Below are positions 32,052 through 40,107 of a DNA stretch of 64,000 bases, one piece after another. Positions within the stretch are counted from its first letter, which is position 1, and each line of letters starts with the position of its first letter. The notes below the pieces were generated by a model that was not told the origin of the DNA, made no database searches, and worked only from the letters and a program-made list of their open reading frames with translations. Source of the stretch: Eggerthella lenta DSM 2243 (lineage in GTDB: Bacteria > Actinomycetota > Coriobacteriia > Coriobacteriales > Eggerthellaceae); contig NC_013204.1 of assembly GCF_000024265.1 (NCBI RefSeq), forward strand, positions 310,001 through 374,000. Direction: 5' to 3'. A program made the position numbers and the translations under genes.

Positions 32052-33911
32052 ATGAAACGTAATTTCAGCAACGAATCGGCAAGCACGAAGAGCATGTCTC
32101 GTAGGGCGTTTCTCGGAGGCAGCGCGGTGGCGTTTGGCACGGTGATGCTTTCGAGTGCGATGGGCGCTTGTTCGGCACCGGAAACATCCGAAGGGCGGGG
32201 CGCGGGCGCGTCTGCAAACAGCGAGCAGGTACTTTACGAGCTCTACGATACCGATATTCTTATCATCGGCGGCGGCCTTGCGGGGTCTCATGCGGCATTG
32301 CAGGCTTACAAGCAGGGAAAGGACGTTGCGGTCGTTGAGAAGGCTGCCTTCCATTTCGGCGGTGCTTGCGGCTACAACTGGTGCAACTGGGTGAACTTCA
32401 TTCAGGCTGACACGCCGTGGGATCAATCCGAGGACTTCGTTTTGAACGAGTTGACGAACAAGAAGATCGCAAAGGCGACCCATGAAGCGTTTACTGTGGA
32501 GGAGCGCAATTTGCTGCTGCGCTACGCCCAAGAAGGCAACAACCTGTTCATGCGCGATGAAACAGGTGCGTTTGTGCCGGGCCTCGATATCCCGGGCTAT
32601 CCGCTTTTCGGCATCTTCAACGGTTTCCCGCGATACTTTACCGATTCCGTGGAGCGTTCGGGCGCTCGCATCTTCGACCAGACCATGATCACCGACATCG
32701 TAGTCGAAGACGGTGCCTGCATTGGAGCGGTAGGGCTGCATGTGCCCACGGGAACGGTGCGCGTTTTTCGTGCAAAGTCGACCGTATCTTGCACGGGTGC
32801 AAGTTCGTGGATTTACGGGTGGAATACTGTGGCTCCCACTTCCATCAATTCACCGGACAACACAGGAGATGTAGATGCAGCTGCTTTTCGACGCGGTGCG
32901 GCTCTGCAGGATTCGGAGTTTTTTCAATTCGACCTCATCAGCATGTATCCGACGGGGCTTGCGGCGACGTTCGTAGGAGGCATCGGCGCTGACAATCTGT
33001 GCTGCGAATACATCTGCGATGCAAACGACAATTACTTTTTCCGTGGCATGGACTACTCCACGCTCGATCGCATCACGTTCACGCGCACAATCGCCAAGGC
33101 AATTCACGACGGCGGTGGATCGCCGAATGGCGGAGTGTACGTGGATTTCTCCAATCCCGAGGCGTTTGCGGCCATGGGGGAGGTGTATCGCCGTAACGTC
33201 GAGTTGTGGAAAGAGGTGTTCGGCATAGATGTGGCATCCACTAAGCTCGAATGCGCGCTTGAGGCTTATGAGCACGGTAGCAACCCGCGCGTTGATGAAA
33301 AGCTTATGGTGGAGGGCCTGCCTGGATTGTTCTGCGCTCGCGGTGGCGGAGTATACGGAGCGCAAGGCGGTTCATCGGTGAACGTTGCTTATCGAGACGG
33401 CTCATACGCCATGATGCAAGCTGTCGAGTATGCCGAGGGCGCGGGCAAAGACAAGCCGAAGGCGTTCACGTTCGATACGGTTGAAGAGGAGATTAACCGT
33501 TTGCACGAGATACGCATCCGTCAGACGGATGGTAAGAGGCCTCAGGAAATTACCCGTATGATACAGCGCGCTTGCTATCGGGCATGCCAGCCCACGCGAG
33601 AGACTCCTGCGATGCAGGAGGCAGTTGCCGAACTAGAGCGAATTCGCAAGGAGGAAATGCCCGCGATGAGGCTGGGAGACGCGACGCTTACCTACAACAC
33701 CGATTGGAAGGCGGCCATCGAAGCCTACAACATGCTCGACATCGCCGAGGCGAGTTCGAAAGCCGCGCTCATGCGCGAGGAAAGCCGAGGCCACAGCTAT
33801 CGTCCGGAATTCCCTCAGGAAGATCCAGCCAACTGGACGTGCAACATTGTCGCGAGGAACGTGAACGGCGAGATGAAGCTCGAAACCGTTCCCGTCGTCG
33901 AGCTCGACTAA
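32052..33911 (+). CDS. Tat-exported fumarate reductase/succinate dehydrogenase-type flavoprotein
   Basis: 619 residues. The N-terminus has a twin-arginine signal (MSRRAFLGGSAVAFGTVML). FAD-binding motif DILIIGGGLAGSHAALQAYKQGKDVAVVEK at ~75-105; then SCTGASSWIYGW, and the late FAD motif GLFCARGGGVYGAQGGSSVNVA. The layout is like FrdA/AprA family A-subunits, including a helical C-terminal domain. The substrate is unknown. It is paired 33 nt downstream with a FrdB-like protein that has no signal of its own, so the two are probably exported folded as a complex; no membrane anchor gene follows. Codons are noticeably more A/T-rich than in neighbours, a sign of transfer. Confidence 0.87.
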   Translation: MKRNFSNESASTKSMSRRAFLGGSAVAFGTVMLSSAMGACSAPETSEGRGAGASANSEQVLYELYDTDILIIGGGLAGSHAALQAYKQGKDVAVVEKAAFHFGGACGYNWCNWVNFIQADTPWDQSEDFVLNELTNKKIAKATHEAFTVEERNLLLRYAQEGNNLFMRDETGAFVPGLDIPGYPLFGIFNGFPRYFTDSVERSGARIFDQTMITDIVVEDGACIGAVGLHVPTGTVRVFRAKSTVSCTGASSWIYGWNTVAPTSINSPDNTGDVDAAAFRRGAALQDSEFFQFDLISMYPTGLAATFVGGIGADNLCCEYICDANDNYFFRGMDYSTLDRITFTRTIAKAIHDGGGSPNGGVYVDFSNPEAFAAMGEVYRRNVELWKEVFGIDVASTKLECALEAYEHGSNPRVDEKLMVEGLPGLFCARGGGVYGAQGGSSVNVAYRDGSYAMMQAVEYAEGAGKDKPKAFTFDTVEEEINRLHEIRIRQTDGKRPQEITRMIQRACYRACQPTRETPAMQEAVAELERIRKEEMPAMRLGDATLTYNTDWKAAIEAYNMLDIAEASSKAALMREESRGHSYRPEFPQEDPANWTCNIVARNVNGEMKLETVPVVELD

Positions 33912-33944
33912 CCACGACCGCTCACGGACTCACAAGGAGGCGCT

Positions 33945-34649
33945 ATGAAGATCAGCGTGCAAAAGTACAATCCCTCGGTTGACGCCGAGCCTTATTTCGG
34001 TACATACGAGATCGAGCACACCGAGCACATGACCCTGCTCGAGGCGCTGGTGGTCATCAACGACACCATCGAGCCTATCGCATTCGATTACAGCTGCCGC
34101 GGGCGCGTGTGCGGCCGTTGCGCCATGACGCTCAACGGCACACCGTGTCTCGCCTGCGTTACCCTGGTTGAGGATGCGGGCAAGAACGAAGTCACGCCAC
34201 TCAAGCATTTTCCGGTGGTGCGCGACCTGATTGTCGACAAGACGAAGGTTACGGACAAAGTGAGCCGTATTCTCGCTCGTCAACGTGCGTTTGACCTAAA
34301 CCTTGATGAGATTAAGGCTCCGGTCGACGCTGGTCTGTCCGAGAAGCTCGAGCCGCTCGAGTACTGCGCACGTTGCGGCGTGTGCACGGCGGCGTGCCCC
34401 GTTGTCGAGCAGAAGGGGTTTAAGTCCTATATCGGCCCAACTGGAATGATAGCCATTGCCAATCGTTTTTACGATCCTTACGATCAGGGGGATCGCGTTG
34501 TCCAAGCCGTGCAAAATGGCTTGTGGGAATGTATAGAGTGCGGTATGTGCGATACGGTGTGCAAGGCTCTTGAGATCGACCATTTGTCGGTTTGGAAGGA
34601 TTTGCGCACCGCGGCCTCTGCCGAAGGGTTGAAGCCGGTCGGCATCTAA
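33945..34649 (+). CDS. Fumarate reductase/succinate dehydrogenase-type iron-sulfur subunit
   Basis: Electron-transfer partner of the flavoprotein. The N-terminal [2Fe-2S] motif is SCRGRVCGRCAMTLNGTPCLAC; C-terminal clusters are CARCGVCTAACP and CIECGMCDTVC (the last lacks the usual Pro). 234 residues, the normal FrdB size. AAGGAGG lies directly before the ATG. No Tat signal, so it would have to be carried out by the flavoprotein. Electrons would come from a quinol or ferredoxin donor that is not visible here. Confidence 0.88.
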   Translation: MKISVQKYNPSVDAEPYFGTYEIEHTEHMTLLEALVVINDTIEPIAFDYSCRGRVCGRCAMTLNGTPCLACVTLVEDAGKNEVTPLKHFPVVRDLIVDKTKVTDKVSRILARQRAFDLNLDEIKAPVDAGLSEKLEPLEYCARCGVCTAACPVVEQKGFKSYIGPTGMIAIANRFYDPYDQGDRVVQAVQNGLWECIECGMCDTVCKALEIDHLSVWKDLRTAASAEGLKPVGI

Positions 34650-34720
34650 GGAGCGATCGGCAGCGTGGGGAAGGGTACTCTTTGAGAAAACCGTATGGGG
34701 ATGCGGGAAGGGGGGTAGAG

Positions 34721-35287
34721 ATGGGCGAGTGGGAGCCGAAGGGGATCCTCGACGATGAAGACGTGCGGATGCGGTTGCGGATCATGCACGCTGTAGACAA
34801 GTCTCTCGACCAGATCAAGGTGACCGACTTATGTGAAAAAATCGGTATATCTCGCCAAATGTTCTATCGGTACTTCGATAGCAAGTACAGTCTGCATTGG
34901 TGGTGGCCGATGCACGTCCACAAGTTTTACTTGATAGAGGTGGGCCGGACAATGGATTGGGAAACAGGCTATTTCCATCATCTAAAGCTGCTTTCGCTCG
35001 AGAGCGAATTCTTCAAGGTCGCAACGCAGTATACGCTCAACTTCCCAAGCCAGCGCAGTATCATGCCTCACTATCGCAAGTGCGCACTGCTCGAGACGCT
35101 GCAGGATTACAAGCATATAGCCCTTGATGACGATCTCATGTTTTGCCTGGACAGCTGGGTGAAAACCGAGACGGATATTCTGACTGAGTGGTATCGCCTG
35201 GACACGGTGCCCCCTCTGCAGGAAGCTGTCGAGAGGCTTGCGCGCGTAGCGCCGAAAATGCTGTACGATGCATTGCGCATGGATTGA
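34721..35287 (+). CDS. TetR-family transcriptional regulator
   Basis: 188 residues. Helix-turn-helix at ~20-60: MHAVDKSLDQIKVTDLCEKIGISRQMFYRYFDSKYSLHWW, the TetR/AcrR pattern. The C-terminal ligand domain is rich in aromatic residues and is not recognised further. ATG 34721 follows a G-rich GGAAGGGGGG site. Position just after the flavoprotein operon suggests it controls that operon; no operator was identified. Confidence 0.85.
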   Translation: MGEWEPKGILDDEDVRMRLRIMHAVDKSLDQIKVTDLCEKIGISRQMFYRYFDSKYSLHWWWPMHVHKFYLIEVGRTMDWETGYFHHLKLLSLESEFFKVATQYTLNFPSQRSIMPHYRKCALLETLQDYKHIALDDDLMFCLDSWVKTETDILTEWYRLDTVPPLQEAVERLARVAPKMLYDALRMD

Positions 35288-35297
35288 GGTGTTGCCG

Positions 35298-35333
35298 GTG
35301 GACGTTCGGCCTCTTGTTAGGCCGGACGTCCAC
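35298..35333. terminator. Hairpin between convergent TetR and MOSC genes
   Basis: GTGGACGTTCGGCCT and AGGCCGGACGTCCAC pair (one mismatch) over a 6-nt loop. No clear T-run. Confidence 0.5.
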
Positions 35334-35357
35334 GAGGCGACAAGTATCGTCTTGGTG

Positions 35358-35894
35358 CTATCGAGTCGCGGCGGCCAGCTCTGCCAGCGCTTCGGGCGGG
35401 GTGTAAGCGCAGGTGCCGTCGCCGAGTGAGACGACTTCCACCGGGTCGCCCACGTTGATCGCGCCGCCTTCCAGCGCCACGAAGAAGATGCCCTCGCGCG
35501 GGAAGATGCAGTCGCCTGCCAGGTGGTAGATGGCGCACTTCGTGTGGCACACCTTGCCGATCTGCGATAGCTCCAACAGCACGTCCTCGCCGATGCGCAC
35601 GCGCGTGCCCAGGGGCAGCGCTAACAGGTCGATGCCCTCGGTGGTGACGTTTTCGGCGAAGTCGCCCTCAACCACGTCGAGGCCGGTCGCGCGCGCTTTC
35701 TCGATGGATTCCCAAGCAAGCAGCGACACCTGGCGATGCCAATCGCCGGCATGTGCGTCGGTGTCCAGGCCCCGATGCGCGACGACGGTCGCGCCGCCTT
35801 CGCACGGCATCTTGCGCGTTCCCTTGCGCTTCGACACGTTGATCGAGCGGACTCGTCCGCGTGCGACGATCTGCTGCTTCCGTGCTTGCTCCAT
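35358..35894 (-). CDS. MOSC-domain protein
   Basis: 178 residues of the MOSC family (molybdenum-cofactor sulfurase C-terminal domain). Visible: VRSINVSKRKGTRKMPCEGG at the start, AHRGLDTDAHAGDWHRQVSLLAWESIEK, GDFAENVTTEGIDL, and the conserved Cys in IGKVCHTKC. Stand-alone MOSC proteins act in sulfur or molybdenum-cofactor handling in the cytoplasm. A MoaE-like gene is 26 kb away; no closer cofactor genes are seen. Confidence 0.9.
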   Translation of the reverse strand: MEQARKQQIVARGRVRSINVSKRKGTRKMPCEGGATVVAHRGLDTDAHAGDWHRQVSLLAWESIEKARATGLDVVEGDFAENVTTEGIDLLALPLGTRVRIGEDVLLELSQIGKVCHTKCAIYHLAGDCIFPREGIFFVALEGGAINVGDPVEVVSLGDGTCAYTPPEALAELAAATR

Positions 35895-36156
35895 ACCGCG
35901 GTTCCTCCCTAAAACCTAGCATAATAATGGGAAATATACTACTCGAACAAGAATAGAGAAGTCAAGCAATAAGCCGCGCTCTGAAGCGCGCTTCGGGAAG
36001 GCTGATCCGTCCGGGCGCAAAGCGGCCTAGTGGCCGCTTTGCGCCCGCGCAGCCCGCCGCCCTGGCTGCTCGGCGCTTTCCGTGAAATACGCCGCGCTGC
36101 CGTCCGTTTGCGGTATGCTGGTTGCCATCAGGCAGAACAGGGTGAAAGGGACCGGC

Positions 36157-37500
36157 GTGATCAACCGTTACACGCGCCCCGCGATGGGCGCCATCTGGGA
36201 GTTGGAAAACAAGTTCAACATCTGGAAGGAAATCGAGGTGCTGGCCTGCGAGGCGCAGGCCGAGCTGGGCAAGTCCGGCATCACGAAGGAGGAGGCCGCG
36301 TGGATCCGCGCGCATGCCGACTTCACCGTGGAGCGCATCGACGAGATCGAGAAGGTGACGAACCACGACGTCATCGCGTTCACCACGAACATGGCCGAGT
36401 ACATCGACGCCGACGTGCCGGAAGGCACCGAGCCGCCCAGCCGTTGGGTGCACTACGGCATGACGTCGTCCGACCTGGGCGACACGGCGCTGTCCTACCA
36501 GATCACGCAGGCTATCGATATCATCCTGGAAGACATCAAGCAGCTGGGCGAGACGTGCAAGCGCCGTGCCTTCGAGTTCCAGGAGACGCTGTGCGTGGGC
36601 CGCACGCACGGCATCCACGCCGAGCCCATGACGTTCGGCATGAAGTTCGGCAGCTGGGCTTGGGCCCTCAAGCGCGCGCAGACGCGCATGGAGGAAGCCC
36701 GCAAGGTGGCCGCCACGGGCGCCATCAGCGGCGCGGTGGGCACGTACTCCAGCATCGACCCGTTCGTCGAGCAGTACGTGTGCGAGCGCCTGGGCCTTGC
36801 GGCCGACCCGCTGTCCACGCAGGTGCTGGCGCGCGACCGTCACGCGCAGGTGATGGCCGGCCTGGCTGTGACGGCTTCCACACTGGAGTCCATCGCCATG
36901 CAGGTGCGCCTGCTGCAGCAGTCCGACGTCATCGAGGCCGAGGAGCCGTTCGCGAAGGGGCAGAAGGGGAGCAGCGCCATGCCGCACAAGCGCAACCCCA
37001 TCACGGCCGAGCGCGTCTGCGGCCTGGCCCGCACGGTCAAGAGCAACGCGCAGGTGGCCTTCGACAACGTGGCGCTGTGGTACGAGCGCGACATCAGCCA
37101 CTCCGGTGCCGAGCGGGTCGCGCTGGCCGACAGCTTCATCGCGCTGGACTACATGTTCGGCAAGATGCAGTGGATGCTGGACGGCCTGCAAACCTATCCG
37201 GCCAAGATGGAGCACAACCTGTGGCGCACGAAGGGCCTCATCTTCAGCTCGAAGGTGCTGCTGGCCCTGGTGGACACCGGCATCAGCCGCGAGGACGCCT
37301 ACGTCATCGTGCAACGCAACGCCATGAAGGTGTGGGAGGATATCCAGAACGCCGTGGACGGACCCACCTATCGCGAAAACCTCGAAGCCGACCCCGAGGC
37401 GAACCTCAGCGCCGAGGTGCTGGACGAGATCTTCGACCCTTGGGACTTCCTCACCCGTAAAGACGTGGTATTCGACCGCCTCAAGGAGCTGGAGTTCTAA
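36157..37500 (+). CDS. purB: Adenylosuccinate lyase
   Basis: Purine synthesis enzyme that cleaves SAICAR and adenylosuccinate to release fumarate. The GTG start at 36157 is chosen: GAAAGGG lies just before and the protein then begins MINRYTRPAMGAIW as in the family. Active-site regions: TSSDLGDTALSYQ, VGRTHGIHAEPMTFG (catalytic His), and the mobile serine loop KGSSAMPHKRNPI. 447 residues, normal. Its TATGCT (around 36114) is a likely -10. It is followed by a strong terminator. Confidence 0.95.
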   Translation: MINRYTRPAMGAIWELENKFNIWKEIEVLACEAQAELGKSGITKEEAAWIRAHADFTVERIDEIEKVTNHDVIAFTTNMAEYIDADVPEGTEPPSRWVHYGMTSSDLGDTALSYQITQAIDIILEDIKQLGETCKRRAFEFQETLCVGRTHGIHAEPMTFGMKFGSWAWALKRAQTRMEEARKVAATGAISGAVGTYSSIDPFVEQYVCERLGLAADPLSTQVLARDRHAQVMAGLAVTASTLESIAMQVRLLQQSDVIEAEEPFAKGQKGSSAMPHKRNPITAERVCGLARTVKSNAQVAFDNVALWYERDISHSGAERVALADSFIALDYMFGKMQWMLDGLQTYPAKMEHNLWRTKGLIFSSKVLLALVDTGISREDAYVIVQRNAMKVWEDIQNAVDGPTYRENLEADPEANLSAEVLDEIFDPWDFLTRKDVVFDRLKELEF

Positions 37501-37531
37501 AAGCTGCCGCCTACCTTACGTAGAGGCATCA

Positions 37532-37563
37532 GGAAGCCCCGTCCTGCGGGGCTTCCTGTTTTT
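37532..37563 (+). terminator. Terminator of purB
   Basis: GGAAGCCCCG-TCCTG-CGGGGCTTCC followed by TGTTTTT. Confidence 0.9.
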
Positions 37564-37620
37564 GATGGGTGCGATATCTTTGTGCCGGCTTACGCAGATG
37601 GTCTGGGACGGAGAAGGCGT

Positions 37621-39237
37621 TTAAGCTGGTGTCCATACCCTTACGAGGCAGTACTTCCTGGCCTCGCCGTCGAGGGGCTTGTCGTCGATGTTTGTGTACG
37701 TGACCACGGCATCGCGCGAGCCGGTGGACGCCAGGTACTCGCCGTAATCGTCAGCGCCGCTTTTCACGTCGAAGGCGAACCAGTCGTTCGTGTCGAAGTT
37801 GATGCCCACGACTTGCGTGCGCGACTTCACCATGAGGTACGACCCGCACCAGGCAGGCGGCGCGGTAGGGTTGCGGCTGAAACGGAACCACGGCGCGTTG
37901 CTGTAGTCGCCGTTCGTCACGGCGCTGGCCGGGGTGTACGTGCCGATGCTGGCGATACCTCCGCCGTACTGGTAGCCGGCATCGAACGAGAACATGAACC
38001 CGGTGTTGCCGTAGCCGGCTTCCAGCGGTTTCATGGACGTGGGCAGCGCCATGGTGTCCAGCGCTTCGCCCGTGTTGGCATCCACGCGCACGAGCTGGTA
38101 GTGGATGGACGAGGTGTCCGTGCGCGGCGTGATGACCACGGAGTCGCCGGTGGCGTAGGGAGCCGTCGCCATGCGGCCGATCGAGGTCCACAGCGTCTCG
38201 ATGTCGTTCGCTCCCATGGTGGCGCGCTTGAACAGCGACGGCTCGGTTTTCTTCGGACCGCTCGCTTTCGGCAACACCTGCCAGAATGCGCGGTTTCCCA
38301 CGGCGGCGATGGTGGGCATCTCCCAATCGCCGTCGCCTTCTTCCACCAGCGCGGGATTGCCCAGAGCCGCACCATCGGTACGCGCGGTGTATATGCGCCA
38401 GACGCCGTCGAGGATGTCCGCCTCGGCCCAGATGAGACCCGAGGATGTGGCGCGCACGTCGTAGATTTCGAAGCCTTCGTCGGATCCGACGGCCTGCTCC
38501 AGCACCACGGTGGAGTTTCCCGAGCTCAGCGAAAGCAGCGCCACCTGGGTCAGCGGCTTGCCGGTGTCGGTGGGCAAGAGGCATGCGGCCAAATCGTCGT
38601 CGTTCGCCCAGACGAGCGAGCCGTACGGCAGCTCGTAATTCCCCACCTGGTTCATGAGCGTCGTTGGATCTTCCGCCTGGACGAACGTGTTGGTGAACTC
38701 GTCGGACGCAGACGACAGCACCGCGTCTTCGGGCACCTTGAGCACTACGAGGTTGTCATCTGGGTCGTTCTTCGTCTGCTCGATTACGACGGATGCGCCG
38801 CCGCCCACGGCCGCCAAAGCGCCCACGCCCAACGCTCCGTACAGGAAGTGGCGGCGGGTGAGCAGAACCTCGCCTCCGTTCGGCGTGGGAACGCGAACGC
38901 CGTTGCCGCCGGCGTTGCCGTTAGAGGTGCCGCGCGGAGCGGGGGACGATGGGGAGGGCGATGCGGAGGACGAGCGGCGATGCGCGCCGACCGAGCCCAT
39001 GGCGCTGGCGCTGCCGTACCCCGCCACGTTGCCGACGTCTGCGGAGCCCCCGCGACGACCGCTGCCGCCGTGTGCTCCGCCGTATCCGGCGACGTTTCCC
39101 ACATGCCCACCGCGCGCGTTCGGTTTTCCGCCGGCGTACAGCGCGCCTCCCCGGGAGGCTGCGCGCCTGTTCGCAAGGCGTTTCTTAGCAACGGTCGGTT
39201 TCGCGTGATTCGCGTGTGTTGATCTGCGGGTTACCAT
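37621..39237 (-). CDS. Unrecognised membrane-anchored protein with long Gly/Ser-rich N-terminal tail
   Basis: 538 residues. Residues 1-125 are low-complexity Gly/Ala/Ser/Arg, including two copies of VGNVAGYG. At ~127-152 is a twin-arginine motif and single hydrophobic helix (LTRRHFLYGALGVGALAAVGGG), which can be a Tat-type signal or a signal anchor. The remainder (~155-538) is a beta-rich exported domain with repeated W/Y strands (GSLVWANDDDLAACLL, SGLIWAEADILDGVWRIYTA, NRAFWQVLPKA, GSYLMVKSRTQVVGINFD) suggestive of a beta-propeller, though I cannot name a family. It is divergent from the two-component system at 39391. Confidence 0.65.
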   Translation of the reverse strand: MVTRRSTHANHAKPTVAKKRLANRRAASRGGALYAGGKPNARGGHVGNVAGYGGAHGGSGRRGGSADVGNVAGYGSASAMGSVGAHRRSSSASPSPSSPAPRGTSNGNAGGNGVRVPTPNGGEVLLTRRHFLYGALGVGALAAVGGGASVVIEQTKNDPDDNLVVLKVPEDAVLSSASDEFTNTFVQAEDPTTLMNQVGNYELPYGSLVWANDDDLAACLLPTDTGKPLTQVALLSLSSGNSTVVLEQAVGSDEGFEIYDVRATSSGLIWAEADILDGVWRIYTARTDGAALGNPALVEEGDGDWEMPTIAAVGNRAFWQVLPKASGPKKTEPSLFKRATMGANDIETLWTSIGRMATAPYATGDSVVITPRTDTSSIHYQLVRVDANTGEALDTMALPTSMKPLEAGYGNTGFMFSFDAGYQYGGGIASIGTYTPASAVTNGDYSNAPWFRFSRNPTAPPAWCGSYLMVKSRTQVVGINFDTNDWFAFDVKSGADDYGEYLASTGSRDAVVTYTNIDDKPLDGEARKYCLVRVWTPA

Positions 39238-39240
39238 GGT

Positions 39241-39301
39241 GTTTATTGTGTCATTTCACGCACAGGTTAAAGCGCCCTTCGGTCTAATTGCTACAATAAA
39301 C
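39241..39301. promoter_or_regulatory. Divergent promoter region with 9-bp inverted repeat
   Basis: GTTTATTGT (39241-39249) and ACAATAAAC (39293-39301) are perfect inverted repeats. TACAAT (39292-39297) can be the -10 for the response regulator and CACAAT, on the other strand, the -10 for the membrane-anchored protein. Confidence 0.4.
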
Positions 39302-39390
39302 GCAAACACGACCAATACGCTCGGAACTGGTCCGCGTAGGGAACGCGGGCGCGCATTGTCCGAGATGTCAGCGAGCTTGAGGAGTGATCC

Positions 39391-40101
39391 ATGAGCAACG
39401 AAACACGACGCATCCTTTTGGTTGAAGACGAAAAGGCCATCCGCGACGCCGTGACGGCCTATCTTGAACGCGAGAATTACTGGGTGACGGCGGTCGGCGA
39501 CGGCCAGGAGGCGCTCGAGGAGTTCTCGAAGCACCACTTCGATCTTGTCATCCTCGACCTCATGCTGCCCCGCGTGCCGGGCGAGCGCGTCTGCCGCGCC
39601 ATCCGCGACAACTCCGACGTGCCCATTATCATGCTCACCGCTAAGGGCGAGGTGGAAGACCGCATCATCGGTCTGGAGCTGGGCGCCGACGACTACCTGG
39701 TGAAGCCGTTCAGCCCCCGCGAGCTGGTTGCTCGCGCCCGCGCGCTTCTGCGCCGCGTGCACGCCGATTCCGAGCCGCAGCGCGAAGTGCTGGAGTTCGG
39801 CGAGCTCACCATCGACGTGTCGGGGCACAAAGTGCTGGTCAACAACGAGGAGATCGATCTCACCGCCAGCGAGTTCAAGCTGCTCACCACGCTGTCCCGC
39901 TACCCGGGTCGCGTGTACTCGCGCATGGAGCTGGTGGAGAAGGTGCTGGGCTACGACTTCGAGGGCTACGAGCGCACCATCGACTCGCATGTGAAGAACC
40001 TGCGCGCGAAGATCGGCGACAACCCGCGCAGCCCGAAGTGGCTGCACACCGTTCACGGCGTGGGCTACCGCTTCGAGGATCCCACGAAAGTTGCGCAGTA
40101 A
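39391..40101 (+). CDS. OmpR/PhoB-family response regulator
   Basis: Receiver domain 1-120 with the acidic pair VEDE, phospho-acceptor Asp56 (VILDLMLP), switch Thr (MLTAKG) and Lys (LVKPF). The winged helix at ~135-233 ends SRMELVEKVLGYDFEGYERTIDSHVKNLRAKIGDNPRSPKWLHTVHGVGYRFE. 236 residues. GAGGAGTGATCC precedes the ATG. It pairs with the histidine kinase 6 nt downstream. The target is unknown; the divergent membrane-anchored gene is a candidate. Confidence 0.95.
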   Translation: MSNETRRILLVEDEKAIRDAVTAYLERENYWVTAVGDGQEALEEFSKHHFDLVILDLMLPRVPGERVCRAIRDNSDVPIIMLTAKGEVEDRIIGLELGADDYLVKPFSPRELVARARALLRRVHADSEPQREVLEFGELTIDVSGHKVLVNNEEIDLTASEFKLLTTLSRYPGRVYSRMELVEKVLGYDFEGYERTIDSHVKNLRAKIGDNPRSPKWLHTVHGVGYRFEDPTKVAQ

Positions 40102-40107
40102 ACCGAC

